A stretch of DNA of 64,000 nt, taken from NCBI GenBank assembly GCA_963815775.1, contig CAWFIB010000001.1, positions 1-64,000 of the forward strand, given 5' to 3'. A program made the translations under genes and the position numbers. The first letter of the stretch is position 1, and every line of letters starts with the position of its first letter. The notes beneath the pieces are model-generated. The model was not told the DNA's origin and made no database searches. It worked only from the letters and a program-made list of their open reading frames with translations. Origin of the DNA: CAVVDY01 sp963815775. Its GTDB lineage: Bacteria; Acidobacteriota; Terriglobia; Terriglobales; Acidobacteriaceae. Of this stretch, positions 34,362-43,440 are shown piece after piece.

Positions 34362-37300
34362 CTAAAAGAAGAACTTCGCGGCAAACTGAATCTGCCGCTC
34401 ATTGCCGAGGCGGGTGCTTTGCAGCTTGCCGAAGTTCCCATCGGTGAAGTTGTAATTTGGGTTGACGAAATTGGGATGGTTCAACAGGTTGAAGAATTCA
34501 GCACGGAACTGAAGGGTATAGCGCTCCGTGAACTTGAAGTCCTTAAACGTCGACAGATCCACGTCGTTGTAACCCGGACCAGTGAGGTAGTTGCGCCGCG
34601 TGGTTCCGGCGCGGGTGGTCACGCCCGAACTATTGGTCGGAACCGCAGCAAACGCCGCAGGATTGAAGTAGTAGTTGGGAGACGGCAGGTTGGCATATGG
34701 ATTTCCTACCAGGTCCGGACGCACCGTCGGGGTGCCTCCGTTATAGAGCACGTCAAATGGAGTTCCGCTTTGTGCGGTGAAGAGCAGGTTGAGCTGCCAG
34801 CCTCCGATCACGGTATTGGTGAAGCCGTTCCAGTTGGAACCGTATTTTTGTCCGTGGCCGAACGGCAGAGCATACAAGCCCGTCAATACAATCCGCTGCC
34901 CGACGTTAAGGTTGGAGGTCGCGCGCTCCGCAGCTAAGTCGCGGTAATTGACCGGCGAGGTGTTGTTGATGTTGTAGGTGTCAAAGGCGCCCGGCGAATC
35001 ATCAATCGCGTGAGACCAGGCGTAGTTGATGGTGAACTGCAGATTGTTGGTGAAGCGACGATTGAGGCTGGTTTGCAACGAGTTGTAGATGGAGTTCCCG
35101 ATGGTCGCCTGAGTGTTGATTGCGCCCAAGGCGGGGAAGTTGCAGCCGATGGGGTCGGTCACGCTACATTGAGGATCGTTGTACTGCTGACGGTTGTAGT
35201 TGTAATAGGTTGTAAGGTGGGTTCCCTTGTTGCCAACATAAGCCAGGCTGAAGCTCATGCTTTGGCCGAGCTGGCGCTCGAACTGGACGTTCCACTCCTG
35301 GACGTTCGGGGTAACGTTGGAAGGCAGAGTTGCGATGGAGATGGCAACGTTCTGCGGATTATTGAGATCCACCTGGATGGGGCCCTTGGAGGGTAACGGA
35401 GTGACCGCTCCGACCGGGTTGCAACTGGTCAGACAGTTGCCATTGGCATCGTTGGTACCTTGGGGAGCCTGACCGGTGAAGGTGATGCGATAGCCGTTGG
35501 CGAAGCTGTAGTTCACCTGTCCGCTGAAGGGCGGGTTCTGGGCCAACTGGTTGTTGATGCCCCCGCGATCGACGAAGTAGAAGATGCCATAGCCTCCGCT
35601 GATCTTCGTCGTGCCGTCGCCAAATAGATCGTAGGCAAAACCGATGCGAGGGGCGAAGTTCTTCCAGGCCGTAGGAATGAAGCTCCGGGAGTTGCCGTCC
35701 TGGCCGGCGATTTGGAGCTGTCCGGTGAAGATGTCGAAGTTGGCTTGATTGTTGTGCTTCTCTACTGGCCAAGTGATGACGTCATAACGCAACCCCAGGT
35801 TGAGGGTGAGCCGCGGGGTCACGCGCCAGTCGTCCTGGCCGTAGAAGCCATTTTCCCAGTTGCGGGTTTGGGAATCGCCCAAGGCCGGCCCGACCTGATA
35901 GTTGCAGGTGAAGCCGATCAGAAGGTCAGTTACTTCGTAGCCCGTGATGCTGGGAGGCTGGCCATTGCCGCATAGGTTGAAGAAGCCCTTGCCGGTCAGC
36001 GGACGGAAGAAGTTGACCTGCCGCCGAAGAATGTTGAAGCCGAACTTCATGTTGTGCTTGCCTCTGACCCAGGAAACGTTGTCGGCGGTTTGCCAGGTAT
36101 TCTGCGGAACCTGGTAGGGACCGTAATCACCGGTGTACTCAAGCTGGCTATTGAAGCCGCCGATCAGGGCGCCGCCGCCCAGTTGCGGGTCGGGCTGGCC
36201 CAAGGCGTTTACGTTGGCGTTGACGATACCGAGATTGGCTGACACCGGCTCACTCTGGAAGGGAGGAATGTAGCCGAAGTTGGTGCGAATGAACCCAAAA
36301 CGAAAATCGTTAATCAGGTTCGCGCCGAAGGTGTGGGTTTCATCGATCACCGCGGACCAGGGATTGGTCGGGTTGGTGCCCGATCCGAAGCCGGCCGGTA
36401 ACATGGGGAGGCGCGACGTGGTGGTCAGGTTATCGCTGCCCGAGCTGACGCGGGCGAAGGCGGAGTCTTTCTGCCCGATAATCCAGTCGGCCCGGATATC
36501 GTAATCGTTGATGGTCTGCGTCCGCTGGCGAGTGGTGGTGTAGTTCTGCTCAATGCCGTGGCAATTGGGATTGGTATTGGCATCGCAGTTCGGCAGTGGA
36601 TAGGCGTTCAAGTAATTAACGGCCGCCGGGTTCAGCGGGATGGTGATGATGTTGCCGGGGAAGGGCTGACCGGTCAGAGGATTCATGATGTTGATCCCCT
36701 GGCTGAGCAACTCGGAGAAGTTGGTGTAGCCGCTGCTGCGCATGAGGTTGGTTGGGACCGTGGCGTAGTCGGTACTGGCCGGAGCCGACGAGCGGAAGCC
36801 TTGGTAGTCGCCGAAGATGAACAGCTTGTTCTTGAGGATGGGGCCGCCCACGGCAGCGCCAAACTGGTTCTGATGGAAGGGGAACTTGGTGGCGTTCTGC
36901 ACCGGCTCCCACTGGGTGGCGTCGAGGGCGCTGTTGCGGAAGAACTCCCACAATGTGCCATGCCACTGGTTGGTGCCGGACTTGATGGCGGTATTGACGA
37001 TGCCGCCGCCGGCGCGTCCGAATTCAGCGGGCGCGACGTTGGTTTCGACGCGGAACTCCTGGATGGCATCCGGCGCCGAGAAGAAGACGATGGTATTAAC
37101 CAGGGATTCGTTGTTATCGAAGCCGTCGAGCAGAAAGTTATTGGCCTGAGGGCGCAAGCCATTGACCACCAGCGCGGCGCCGCCGCTGCTGTTGTAGCGG
37201 TAGGTTTCGGCATTGCCGCTGCCGCCGGTAGCGTCGCCGTTGGTGTCGGAGCCGCGGGTGACACCGGGAACCAGGGTGGCAAGCTGGGTGAAGTTGCGGG

Positions 37301-37748
37301 CGTTGAGCGGGAGGTCAACGACCTGACGGCCGGTAATCACGTCGCCCAGGTCAGAGCTCTGGGTTGCAACCAGAGGCGCTTCAGTGGTCACCTCGACATT
37401 CTCGGTCACGGAACCGGCCTTCAGAGTGAAGTTCAGCGGCAAGGTCTGGCCGATCAGGAGAGTCACGCTCTGGGTGACGCTGGCAAAGTTGGCAGCTTTG
37501 ACCTGAACCTGATACTGGCCGGGCTTGAGCGCGTTGACCGCGTAATTCCCGGTGCCGCCACTGGTTACAGTCACAGTTTTCCCGGTTGCTGTGCTGGTTA
37601 CATCAATCGATGCGCCAGAAACGACAGCCCCCGTGCTGTCAGTAATGGTTCCAGATATGACGGCGTTATCCGACTGAGCAACCATCAACAGCGGTACGCT
37701 CAGCAGGACGAGTAATGCCACCAGATGAGACACTTTCAACCCCTTCAT
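34362..37748 (-). CDS. TonB-dependent receptor, Oar-like, with carboxypeptidase-regulatory N-domain
   Basis: 1128-residue outer-membrane receptor from the ATG at 37748 (AAAGGTGG eight bases before; a GTG four codons upstream is less likely). Signal peptide about 1-24. Residues 28-115 form a CarboxypepD_reg-like domain (AVISGTITDSTGAVVSGASI). The plug follows at about 130-290 (LPLNARNFTQLATLVPGV, LVNGLRPQANNFLLDGFDNN) and the rest is a large beta-barrel ending in the aromatic FAAKFFF expected of outer-membrane barrels. This architecture is abundant in Acidobacteria. Its position next to a secreted GH13 enzyme and a sugar transporter suggests uptake of maltodextrins; that is inference. Confidence 0.92.
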   Translation of the reverse strand: MKGLKVSHLVALLVLLSVPLLMVAQSDNAVISGTITDSTGAVVSGASIDVTSTATGKTVTVTSGGTGNYAVNALKPGQYQVQVKAANFASVTQSVTLLIGQTLPLNFTLKAGSVTENVEVTTEAPLVATQSSDLGDVITGRQVVDLPLNARNFTQLATLVPGVTRGSDTNGDATGGSGNAETYRYNSSGGAALVVNGLRPQANNFLLDGFDNNESLVNTIVFFSAPDAIQEFRVETNVAPAEFGRAGGGIVNTAIKSGTNQWHGTLWEFFRNSALDATQWEPVQNATKFPFHQNQFGAAVGGPILKNKLFIFGDYQGFRSSAPASTDYATVPTNLMRSSGYTNFSELLSQGINIMNPLTGQPFPGNIITIPLNPAAVNYLNAYPLPNCDANTNPNCHGIEQNYTTTRQRTQTINDYDIRADWIIGQKDSAFARVSSGSDNLTTTSRLPMLPAGFGSGTNPTNPWSAVIDETHTFGANLINDFRFGFIRTNFGYIPPFQSEPVSANLGIVNANVNALGQPDPQLGGGALIGGFNSQLEYTGDYGPYQVPQNTWQTADNVSWVRGKHNMKFGFNILRRQVNFFRPLTGKGFFNLCGNGQPPSITGYEVTDLLIGFTCNYQVGPALGDSQTRNWENGFYGQDDWRVTPRLTLNLGLRYDVITWPVEKHNNQANFDIFTGQLQIAGQDGNSRSFIPTAWKNFAPRIGFAYDLFGDGTTKISGGYGIFYFVDRGGINNQLAQNPPFSGQVNYSFANGYRITFTGQAPQGTNDANGNCLTSCNPVGAVTPLPSKGPIQVDLNNPQNVAISIATLPSNVTPNVQEWNVQFERQLGQSMSFSLAYVGNKGTHLTTYYNYNRQQYNDPQCSVTDPIGCNFPALGAINTQATIGNSIYNSLQTSLNRRFTNNLQFTINYAWSHAIDDSPGAFDTYNINNTSPVNYRDLAAERATSNLNVGQRIVLTGLYALPFGHGQKYGSNWNGFTNTVIGGWQLNLLFTAQSGTPFDVLYNGGTPTVRPDLVGNPYANLPSPNYYFNPAAFAAVPTNSSGVTTRAGTTRRNYLTGPGYNDVDLSTFKDFKFTERYTLQFRAEFFNLLNHPNFVNPNYNFTDGNFGKLQSTRLGNERQIQFAAKFFF

Positions 37749-38036
37749 TGAAATACCCACCTTTCATTTGTCGTGTAGTGGAAGGACCCGCACTTCCTCT
37801 GAAGCGGTCGCGCGAAGAGACCCGGCCGTACCGGGCGGCCGCCTGCACCCTCTTTATCCGTTCTTAGCCTTTGAAATCCGGTCTGCGGCAACCGATGGAT
37901 TTCTCAGAGCCAATTGAGACATGCAACTTCTTGCACAAAGGCGGTGAAGTTTGGCGTTTCATTAGGTTTTATACGGTTACTGGGGGTAAAATGCTGTGTT
38001 TACAATCAAATCCACCGCTCGTTACATCGCTGTTAA

Positions 38037-39305
38037 ATGGCTGTCACTCGCACGCTCGCGTCAGATTCACATCATTTCTTCCAACAAATAGAGCGCCTTA
38101 CCAAAAGTCATAGCCTGCGCGGGTCCGAATCCCTCTGCAAGCTGCTGCAATACCTCGCCAAGCAATCGGTGGAACACCCTGAAGCACCGTTGAAGGAGTA
38201 TCAAATCGCAGTCGAGGTTTACGGGCGGCAGGCGGATTTCGATCCCCAATCGGATTCGAGCATTCGCGTGCAGGCAGGACGGCTGCGGATGAAGCTGGCT
38301 GAGTACTACGCCACTGAGGGCGCGACCGATCCTATTCTCGTGAAGATTCCGAAGGGTAGCTACCACCTCGTCTTTGAGCCCAGGCAGGAGCCACTTGCAC
38401 CGCAAACGGCGCTCCCGCGCAACGAAGCTGCTGCTCCGGCGGGTGGGCTTGAGACCGGCTCGGCGCGTTGGCGGCTTGCAGTCAGCATCGTTTTAGGGTG
38501 TTTGACGGTTGCCGTCATTGTGCTTGCGAGCTTGCTTTGGGCACGCAAGCAAGCAAATGTGGCGAGCAAGAGCGGGGTCGCAGGGCCGGTGATGAACGGT
38601 CCGCTGGCCCAGTTTTGGCGGCCCTTCCTATCAGCGCCGGAGCAGCCGTGGGTCATCTTTAGCAACGCGGCATTCGTCGGAAGGCCTGAGACCGGGATGC
38701 GGTATTTCAACCCGCGCGAGGACTCCGCGACCCCCGTCCATGACCACTACACGGGCGTTGGCGAAGTGCTGGCGGTTCACGCGTTGGATGACATGTTCAA
38801 CTCGCTCGGCCGCCCGCTGAGGGTAAAGCGTGGCAGCCTGTTTTCGTTGGACGATGAGAACAATACGAATCTGATTTTTGTCGGTTCCCCGTCAGAGAAT
38901 CTCTCCTTGCACGACATTGGGGGGACGCAGGAATTCGTCTTTGAGCGGGTCGCTACGGGAGAACGCAAGGGCGACTTGGCCCTGGTCAACCGGCATCCGA
39001 AACCGGGCGAAGCCCACAGTTATCTGGCAAGCCCCTCCAATGCGCCTTTGACGGAAGACTACGCGGTCATTGGGTTGGTTCCGGGTGTGAGTCCGGGGCG
39101 ATACATGATGATTCTGGCGGGCACGACGACCTTCGGAACGCAGGGAGCTGTCGAGTTTGTTTGTCGTCCTGATTCGGTACAAAAGCTCATGCACGATATA
39201 CCTGGATCGACGACCGCGATGAAGCCGTTCGAAGCGCTGGTACACGTAAAGATCGCGCGGGGCGTGCCCCTCGATACAGAATTGATAGCCGTGCGTCCAC
39301 GGTAA
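38037..39305 (+). CDS. Membrane-anchored winged-helix-type regulator with extracytoplasmic domain
   Basis: 422 residues. The N-terminal ~110 residues (LCKLLQYLAKQSVEHPEAPL, FDPQSDSSIRVQAGRLRMKL, ILVKIPKGSYHLVF) form a DNA-binding-like domain frequent in acidobacterial regulators. One membrane helix follows at about 146-168 (LAVSIVLGCLTVAVIVLASL), then a ~250-residue domain outside the cytoplasm with no catalytic motif. The layout recalls ToxR-type one-component sensors. It is divergent from the TonB receptor and upstream of the sugar transporter, so it probably controls both. DNA binding is inferred from pattern, not proven. There is no clear ribosome site. Confidence 0.75.
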   Translation: MAVTRTLASDSHHFFQQIERLTKSHSLRGSESLCKLLQYLAKQSVEHPEAPLKEYQIAVEVYGRQADFDPQSDSSIRVQAGRLRMKLAEYYATEGATDPILVKIPKGSYHLVFEPRQEPLAPQTALPRNEAAAPAGGLETGSARWRLAVSIVLGCLTVAVIVLASLLWARKQANVASKSGVAGPVMNGPLAQFWRPFLSAPEQPWVIFSNAAFVGRPETGMRYFNPREDSATPVHDHYTGVGEVLAVHALDDMFNSLGRPLRVKRGSLFSLDDENNTNLIFVGSPSENLSLHDIGGTQEFVFERVATGERKGDLALVNRHPKPGEAHSYLASPSNAPLTEDYAVIGLVPGVSPGRYMMILAGTTTFGTQGAVEFVCRPDSVQKLMHDIPGSTTAMKPFEALVHVKIARGVPLDTELIAVRPR

Positions 39306-39468
39306 GGCTGCAGCACCGGCTGTCCTCATCTGGAAACAAGCGCGAGAACGAACGGTGTTGGTACGACTAATCCTACGTCCTGGACGCAACGGCCCCGCAA
39401 TCCCTAAGCAAGGGTTTATTCTCTTTCCGTGACAAACGCCGGTTGTGATTGTCCTCACGGTGTAGCGC

Positions 39469-39503
39469 AAAACTATTCTCGATAGCGATCGAAGAGAAGT
39501 TTT
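39469..39503. promoter_or_regulatory. Imperfect inverted repeat, possible operator of the sugar transporter
   Basis: AAAACT...TCTCGAT on the left and GATCGAAGAGAAGTTTT on the right, 22 bases before the -35 box at 39526. It could be the binding site of the adjacent regulator. Confidence 0.4.
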
Positions 39504-39525
39504 GGACGACCGCCCTTTGGGGAGG

Positions 39526-39554
39526 TTGACAATTCGACATCCCGGAACTAGTTT
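39526..39554 (+). promoter_or_regulatory. Candidate promoter of the MFS sugar transporter
   Basis: A perfect TTGACA (39526-39531), a 17-base spacer and TAGTTT (39549-39554), 55 bases before the ATG at 39610. Confidence 0.5.
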
Positions 39555-39609
39555 CGACCGGGGTCATCCCGCAAACTCCGGGTGCCGGGACCTTCAGCAA
39601 CGGGCCATT

Positions 39610-40959
39610 ATGCGCAAGCCTCCCAAGAGCTTCTGGCAGATCTGGAACATGAGTTTCGGCTTCCTCGGCATTCAGTTTGGCTGGGGACTCCAGATGGCAA
39701 ACATGAGCGCCATCTATGAGCACCTGGGCGCAACCGCCGATAAGATACCGATACTCTGGCTGGCCGCACCGCTGACGGGGATGATCGTGCAGCCGATCAT
39801 CGGACACGCCAGCGATCACACCTGGAACTGGCTGGGACGGCGGCGGCCGTATTTCCTGACCGGGGCGATTCTTAGTTCGGCCGCTTTAATCGTGATGCCC
39901 CGCAGTTCGGCCCTTTGGATGGCAGCCGGGCTGCTGTGGATTCTGGATTCTTCGATCAATATCAGCATGGAGCCCTTCCGGGCCTTCGTCGTGGACCTGC
40001 TGCCAGAGGAGCAGCGTACAGAAGGCTTTGCGATGCAGAGCTTGTTTATTGGCGTCGGCGCGGTGGTGGCGTCGGCATTACCGTGGCTGCTGACCAACGT
40101 GTTTCATCTGGGGGCGGGCAGCGGCCATCACGCCATACCCTGGTCTACGCGGCTGTCGTTCTATATCGGGGCGGCGGCGTTCTTTGGAGCAGTGCTGTGG
40201 ACGATCCTGACAACCAGAGAATACCCACCGGAAGACCTTGCGGGGTTTCGGCACAAGATAAACCAGCGCCGCGGATGGATGGCCAACCTGGAGGAAATCT
40301 TCGAGGCCATCTGGAAGATGCCGTCAACCATGCGCCAACTGGCCCCCGTGCAGTTGCTTACCTGGCTGGGATTGTTCTGCATGTGGCTTTACTTCCCGGT
40401 GGCGGTGGCGTGGAATGTCTTTGGCGCAACCAACCAGGCCTCAGCAATTTATAACGACGGTGTAGAGTGGGCCGGGGTGTGCTTTGGCGTGTATTCAGCG
40501 GTGTGCGCCCTGTTCGCGCCGTCGCTGGCTTCCGTCGCCCGGAAGATAGGCCGGAAGCATACGCACAGCCTGTGCCTGCTGTGTGGAGCGCTGGGGCTGC
40601 TTTCAGTGGGTGTGATCCACGACAAGCTCCTGTTGATTCTCTCGATGGTGGGAGTGGGGATTGCCTGGGCGAGCGTACTGGCGATGCCGTATGCCATCCT
40701 CTCCGGATCTTTGCCCAAAGAGAAGGTCGGCGTCTACATGGGGATCTTTAATTTCTTCATCACCCTGCCGGAGATCCTGGCGTCGGTATGTTTTGGCTGG
40801 GTGATGAACCACTTGCTGCACAACAACCGTCTTCTGGCAGTGATCGCCGGAGGCGTTTTCCTGGGGCTGGCTGCGATCCTGATGCAGCGGGTGATTGATC
40901 CGGGGAACCGGGAGATCGCGAGCCAGGAATTGCTGCGCGAGAGGGAATTCACGGCATAG
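39610..40959 (+). CDS. MFS sugar transporter (SUT/maltose-type)
   Basis: 449 residues from the ATG at 39610; the frame extends 36 codons upstream without protein-like sequence. About twelve membrane segments. Features are the N-terminal SFGFLGIQFGWGLQMANMSA, the loop IGHASDHTWNWLGRRRPYF between helices 2 and 3, and DLLPEEQRTEGFAMQSLFIG, which are typical of the glycoside/sucrose-maltose branch of the superfamily. In Caulobacter and Xanthomonas such a transporter works with a TonB receptor and a periplasmic amylase, as would be possible here. It would bring maltose or maltodextrins across the inner membrane. Confidence 0.88.
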   Translation: MRKPPKSFWQIWNMSFGFLGIQFGWGLQMANMSAIYEHLGATADKIPILWLAAPLTGMIVQPIIGHASDHTWNWLGRRRPYFLTGAILSSAALIVMPRSSALWMAAGLLWILDSSINISMEPFRAFVVDLLPEEQRTEGFAMQSLFIGVGAVVASALPWLLTNVFHLGAGSGHHAIPWSTRLSFYIGAAAFFGAVLWTILTTREYPPEDLAGFRHKINQRRGWMANLEEIFEAIWKMPSTMRQLAPVQLLTWLGLFCMWLYFPVAVAWNVFGATNQASAIYNDGVEWAGVCFGVYSAVCALFAPSLASVARKIGRKHTHSLCLLCGALGLLSVGVIHDKLLLILSMVGVGIAWASVLAMPYAILSGSLPKEKVGVYMGIFNFFITLPEILASVCFGWVMNHLLHNNRLLAVIAGGVFLGLAAILMQRVIDPGNREIASQELLREREFTA

Positions 40960-40972
40960 CGATGCGCATGAT

Positions 40973-41479
40973 TCAATGCGGGAGTAGTTCGGTTTCAGGC
41001 CGGGTCTGCAACTTGTTCATCCGGAGGTCGAGTCGCCAATTCGAGACGATTGCCTTGGCTTCTTCCAGCAGATGCGGCAGCCTGCTCTGTATCTCGCGGG
41101 AAAGCCCCATGCCAATGGCAAACGAAGCTCCAGCCATGGTCAGGCTCATCGCCGATGGTGCTCTGCCATAGAGTTGCCTGGCTGCCTTAAGCAGCAACCG
41201 GGGAGTGCAACGATGGGTGAAGCGAATGTTCTCCTCCTCGGGAGCCAGGCATTCCTGGGAGATATCACCGGGAGGTCTGCCCTCGGCAGCATCGATGAAG
41301 AGTACAAACTGCGCTTGCGAGACGTCTTCAGCTAATTCCAAGGTGAGCTGCGATGTCGCCAGAACACGGACTCCCGCCTGGTCGCAGTAGAACTCCTGGA
41401 GAGCGTGGGCCGCGTGAACGCCTAAGGCGTCGTCACTGCGAAGCGTGCTGCCGTATCCGAGGATGAGTATGCCGGGCAT
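40973..41479 (-). CDS. hoxW: [NiFe]-hydrogenase maturation protease
   Basis: 168-residue endopeptidase of the HyaD/HycI family, which removes the C-terminal tail of the hydrogenase large subunit after nickel insertion. The N-terminal GILILGYGSTLRSDDALGVH contains the conserved nickel-binding acidic residue in the SDD segment; VLFIDAAEG gives the second. The His of the family is in FTHRCTPRLLL. The start follows the hoxH stop with no gap, so the enzyme is made together with its substrate. The symbol is given by context with the HoxEFUYH set. Confidence 0.88.
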   Translation of the reverse strand: MPGILILGYGSTLRSDDALGVHAAHALQEFYCDQAGVRVLATSQLTLELAEDVSQAQFVLFIDAAEGRPPGDISQECLAPEEENIRFTHRCTPRLLLKAARQLYGRAPSAMSLTMAGASFAIGMGLSREIQSRLPHLLEEAKAIVSNWRLDLRMNKLQTRPETELLPH

Positions 41480-42901
41480 TTAGCTGCTCCGCAGTTCGTG
41501 AAGAAGTGTTCCGTCGTGGGAGCTCAATTCCAGTACCAGGGCCACTCGCCCATCCGCATGAGTCGAACAACTCAGGCAGGGATCGTAGGCCCGGATGAGC
41601 GCTTCGACGCGGTTCAACATGCCTTCCTGAATGGTCTCGCCATGGATGAAGTGGCGGGCTACCTGCAACACGCCACGATTCATGGACAGGTTGTTATGCC
41701 CGGTGGCGACGATGAGGTTGGCCCAGGTCATCGCTCCTTCGTCGTTGACCTTGTAGTGATGAATGAGCAAGCCGCGCGGGGCCTCGATCACGCCCACGCC
41801 CTCCAGCGCGTTGACGCCTGCGGTCGCGCGGACGTGAGTATCCATGATGGCGGGCGAGTCGAGCAGTTGCTGCATGCGCTCCAGCGCATAGGTCATCTCC
41901 AACAAGCGCGCATAGTGGTAGAGAAACGCGGAGTGCGGGATTCGTCCAAAACGATGGCGGAACTCGACCAGTTCAAAGTCTGCTTTGGGAGTGCCGAACT
42001 GGTCGGCGGCATTCAGGCGCGCGAGCGGGCCCACGCGATACAGTCCCTGCGGATAGCCATCGGGCTTGTAGTAGGGGGCCTTCAGGTACGAATCGGGCAA
42101 GGTGGCTTCGCCGATATAGTCCGCATACTCCTCGCTGGGAATGCCATCCTGGAGGATCTCGCCTTCGGCGCTGCGAAAGCGCAGCAGCCCGTCGTAGAGC
42201 TGGAGATGGCCGCGACGGTCGACAAGGGCGGCATACATGCTGGGAGCCGAGTCGAAGTTGGCAATCTCCTCGGTGAAATTGTCCAGGGTGCTCTTGAAAA
42301 GTTCCAGCGCTCTTTCCACGCCTGCGGCGGCGGAGGGTATGCCGGCGAGGATGCGGTCGCGGGCCGCAGCGCTGAGCGGAGATTTCACGCCTCCGGGGAC
42401 GATCCAGGAGGGATGCACACGCTCTTCCGCGAGGGTCTCGATCACCTGCAAGCCGAACTTGCGCAGCTCAATGCCGGAGCGCGCGAGATCGGGATTGGCT
42501 TCGATCAGGCCGAATATATTGCGCGTGTCAGGGTCGCTGTCCATGCCCAGCAGAAAATCGGGAGCCGACAGATAGAAGAAGCTGAGGGCATGCGATTGGA
42601 AAAACTGGGCGCAGTGAATCAGCTCGCGCAGCAATCTGGCGGCGGACGGCAAACGCACAGCCATGATCGCGTCGCAGGCCTTGGCCGATGCCAACTGGTG
42701 GCTGATGGGACAAATCCCGCAGATGCGGCTGGTGATACCCGGCATCTCATAATAGGGGCGGCCTTCGACAAACTTCTCGAAGCCGCGAATCTGCGTCACC
42801 TGAAACTGGGTACCGGCAACCGAGCCGTTAGCGTCGAGCTGAATGGTGATCTTGGCGTGACCCTCGATGCGGGTGACAGGATCGATGATGATGCGTTTCA
42901 T
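41480..42901 (-). CDS. hoxH: [NiFe]-hydrogenase large subunit HoxH (group 3d-type)
   Basis: 473-residue subunit carrying the NiFe(CN)2CO active site. The four Cys ligands are visible: C61 and C64 in SRICGICPISHQ and C442 and C445 in DPCLSCSTH. After His448 a 25-residue tail remains, the expected substrate of the adjacent maturation protease. The N-terminus DPVTRIEGHAKI is canonical. Gene order hoxE-hoxF-hoxU-hoxY-hoxH and partner subunits place it with the NAD-linked bidirectional (soluble) hydrogenases. The hyp accessory genes must lie elsewhere. Confidence 0.95.
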   Translation of the reverse strand: MKRIIIDPVTRIEGHAKITIQLDANGSVAGTQFQVTQIRGFEKFVEGRPYYEMPGITSRICGICPISHQLASAKACDAIMAVRLPSAARLLRELIHCAQFFQSHALSFFYLSAPDFLLGMDSDPDTRNIFGLIEANPDLARSGIELRKFGLQVIETLAEERVHPSWIVPGGVKSPLSAAARDRILAGIPSAAAGVERALELFKSTLDNFTEEIANFDSAPSMYAALVDRRGHLQLYDGLLRFRSAEGEILQDGIPSEEYADYIGEATLPDSYLKAPYYKPDGYPQGLYRVGPLARLNAADQFGTPKADFELVEFRHRFGRIPHSAFLYHYARLLEMTYALERMQQLLDSPAIMDTHVRATAGVNALEGVGVIEAPRGLLIHHYKVNDEGAMTWANLIVATGHNNLSMNRGVLQVARHFIHGETIQEGMLNRVEALIRAYDPCLSCSTHADGRVALVLELSSHDGTLLHELRSS

Positions 42902-42909
42902 CTGGGCTC

Positions 42910-43440
42910 CTATCCGAACCTGAGCTTGGCGACCGGATCCGGTTTGCGGCCGTCGAGCAGGGTTTCCAGCAACTCACCGATAACCTTGCTGGGCGGAGGG
43001 CAGCCGGGGACGGAGTAGTCGATCTTTACGAAGTCCTGTACCGGCCGGGCCTGAGGCGACAGTTGCGGCAGGTTTTGTTTGGGGATCGCACCGTCGCAGG
43101 AGCTGTTCTCCACGTAGACCGACTGCAACAGGGCCCTGACTGGGACCGTGTTGCGCATGGCCGAAACGTTGCCGGTGACGGCGCAGTCGCCGAGCGAGAC
43201 CAATACCTTGGTGCATTGCCGTATCTGCTGCACCTTTTCTAAGTCTTCGTGAGTGCTGACGGCGCCCTCGATGAAGGTGACATCCACCTCCTCGGGGAAG
43301 TCCTTTGCATCGACCAGCGGCCCGTACACCAGCTCGACTTTGCGCGCGATAGGGACCAGGGCGGCGTCGAGGTCCAGCAGCGACATGTGGCAGCCGGAGC
43401 AGCCATCCAGCCACGTAGTGGCGACTTTCACTTTCCTCAT
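42910..43440 (-). CDS. hoxY: [NiFe]-hydrogenase small subunit HoxY
   Basis: 176-residue short-type small subunit carrying only the proximal [4Fe-4S] cluster. Ligand motifs are LDGCSGCHMS (C14, C17), SLGDCAVTGN and VPGCPPPSKV. The open frame extends 69 codons upstream, but those overlap hoxU in another frame; the ATG at 43440 overlaps the hoxU stop (ATGA) and is the true start. It lies nine bases before hoxH. Confidence 0.95.
   Translation of the reverse strand: MRKVKVATTWLDGCSGCHMSLLDLDAALVPIARKVELVYGPLVDAKDFPEEVDVTFIEGAVSTHEDLEKVQQIRQCTKVLVSLGDCAVTGNVSAMRNTVPVRALLQSVYVENSSCDGAIPKQNLPQLSPQARPVQDFVKIDYSVPGCPPPSKVIGELLETLLDGRKPDPVAKLRFG

Larger units (their letters stand above)
39306..39609. 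other. Intergenic region before the MFS gene
   Basis: 304 bases. Contains an imperfect inverted repeat at 39469-39503 and a promoter candidate at 39526-39554. The open frame reaching upstream of 39610 in the transporter frame has no protein-like pattern. Confidence 0.6.

Noticed and set aside
36558..37715. 385-codon frame on the plus strand
   Set aside because: Antisense shadow of the TonB receptor gene.
41498..43018. 506-codon frame on the plus strand
   Set aside because: Exactly antisense to hoxH and hoxY, which have complete motifs; a high-GC shadow frame.
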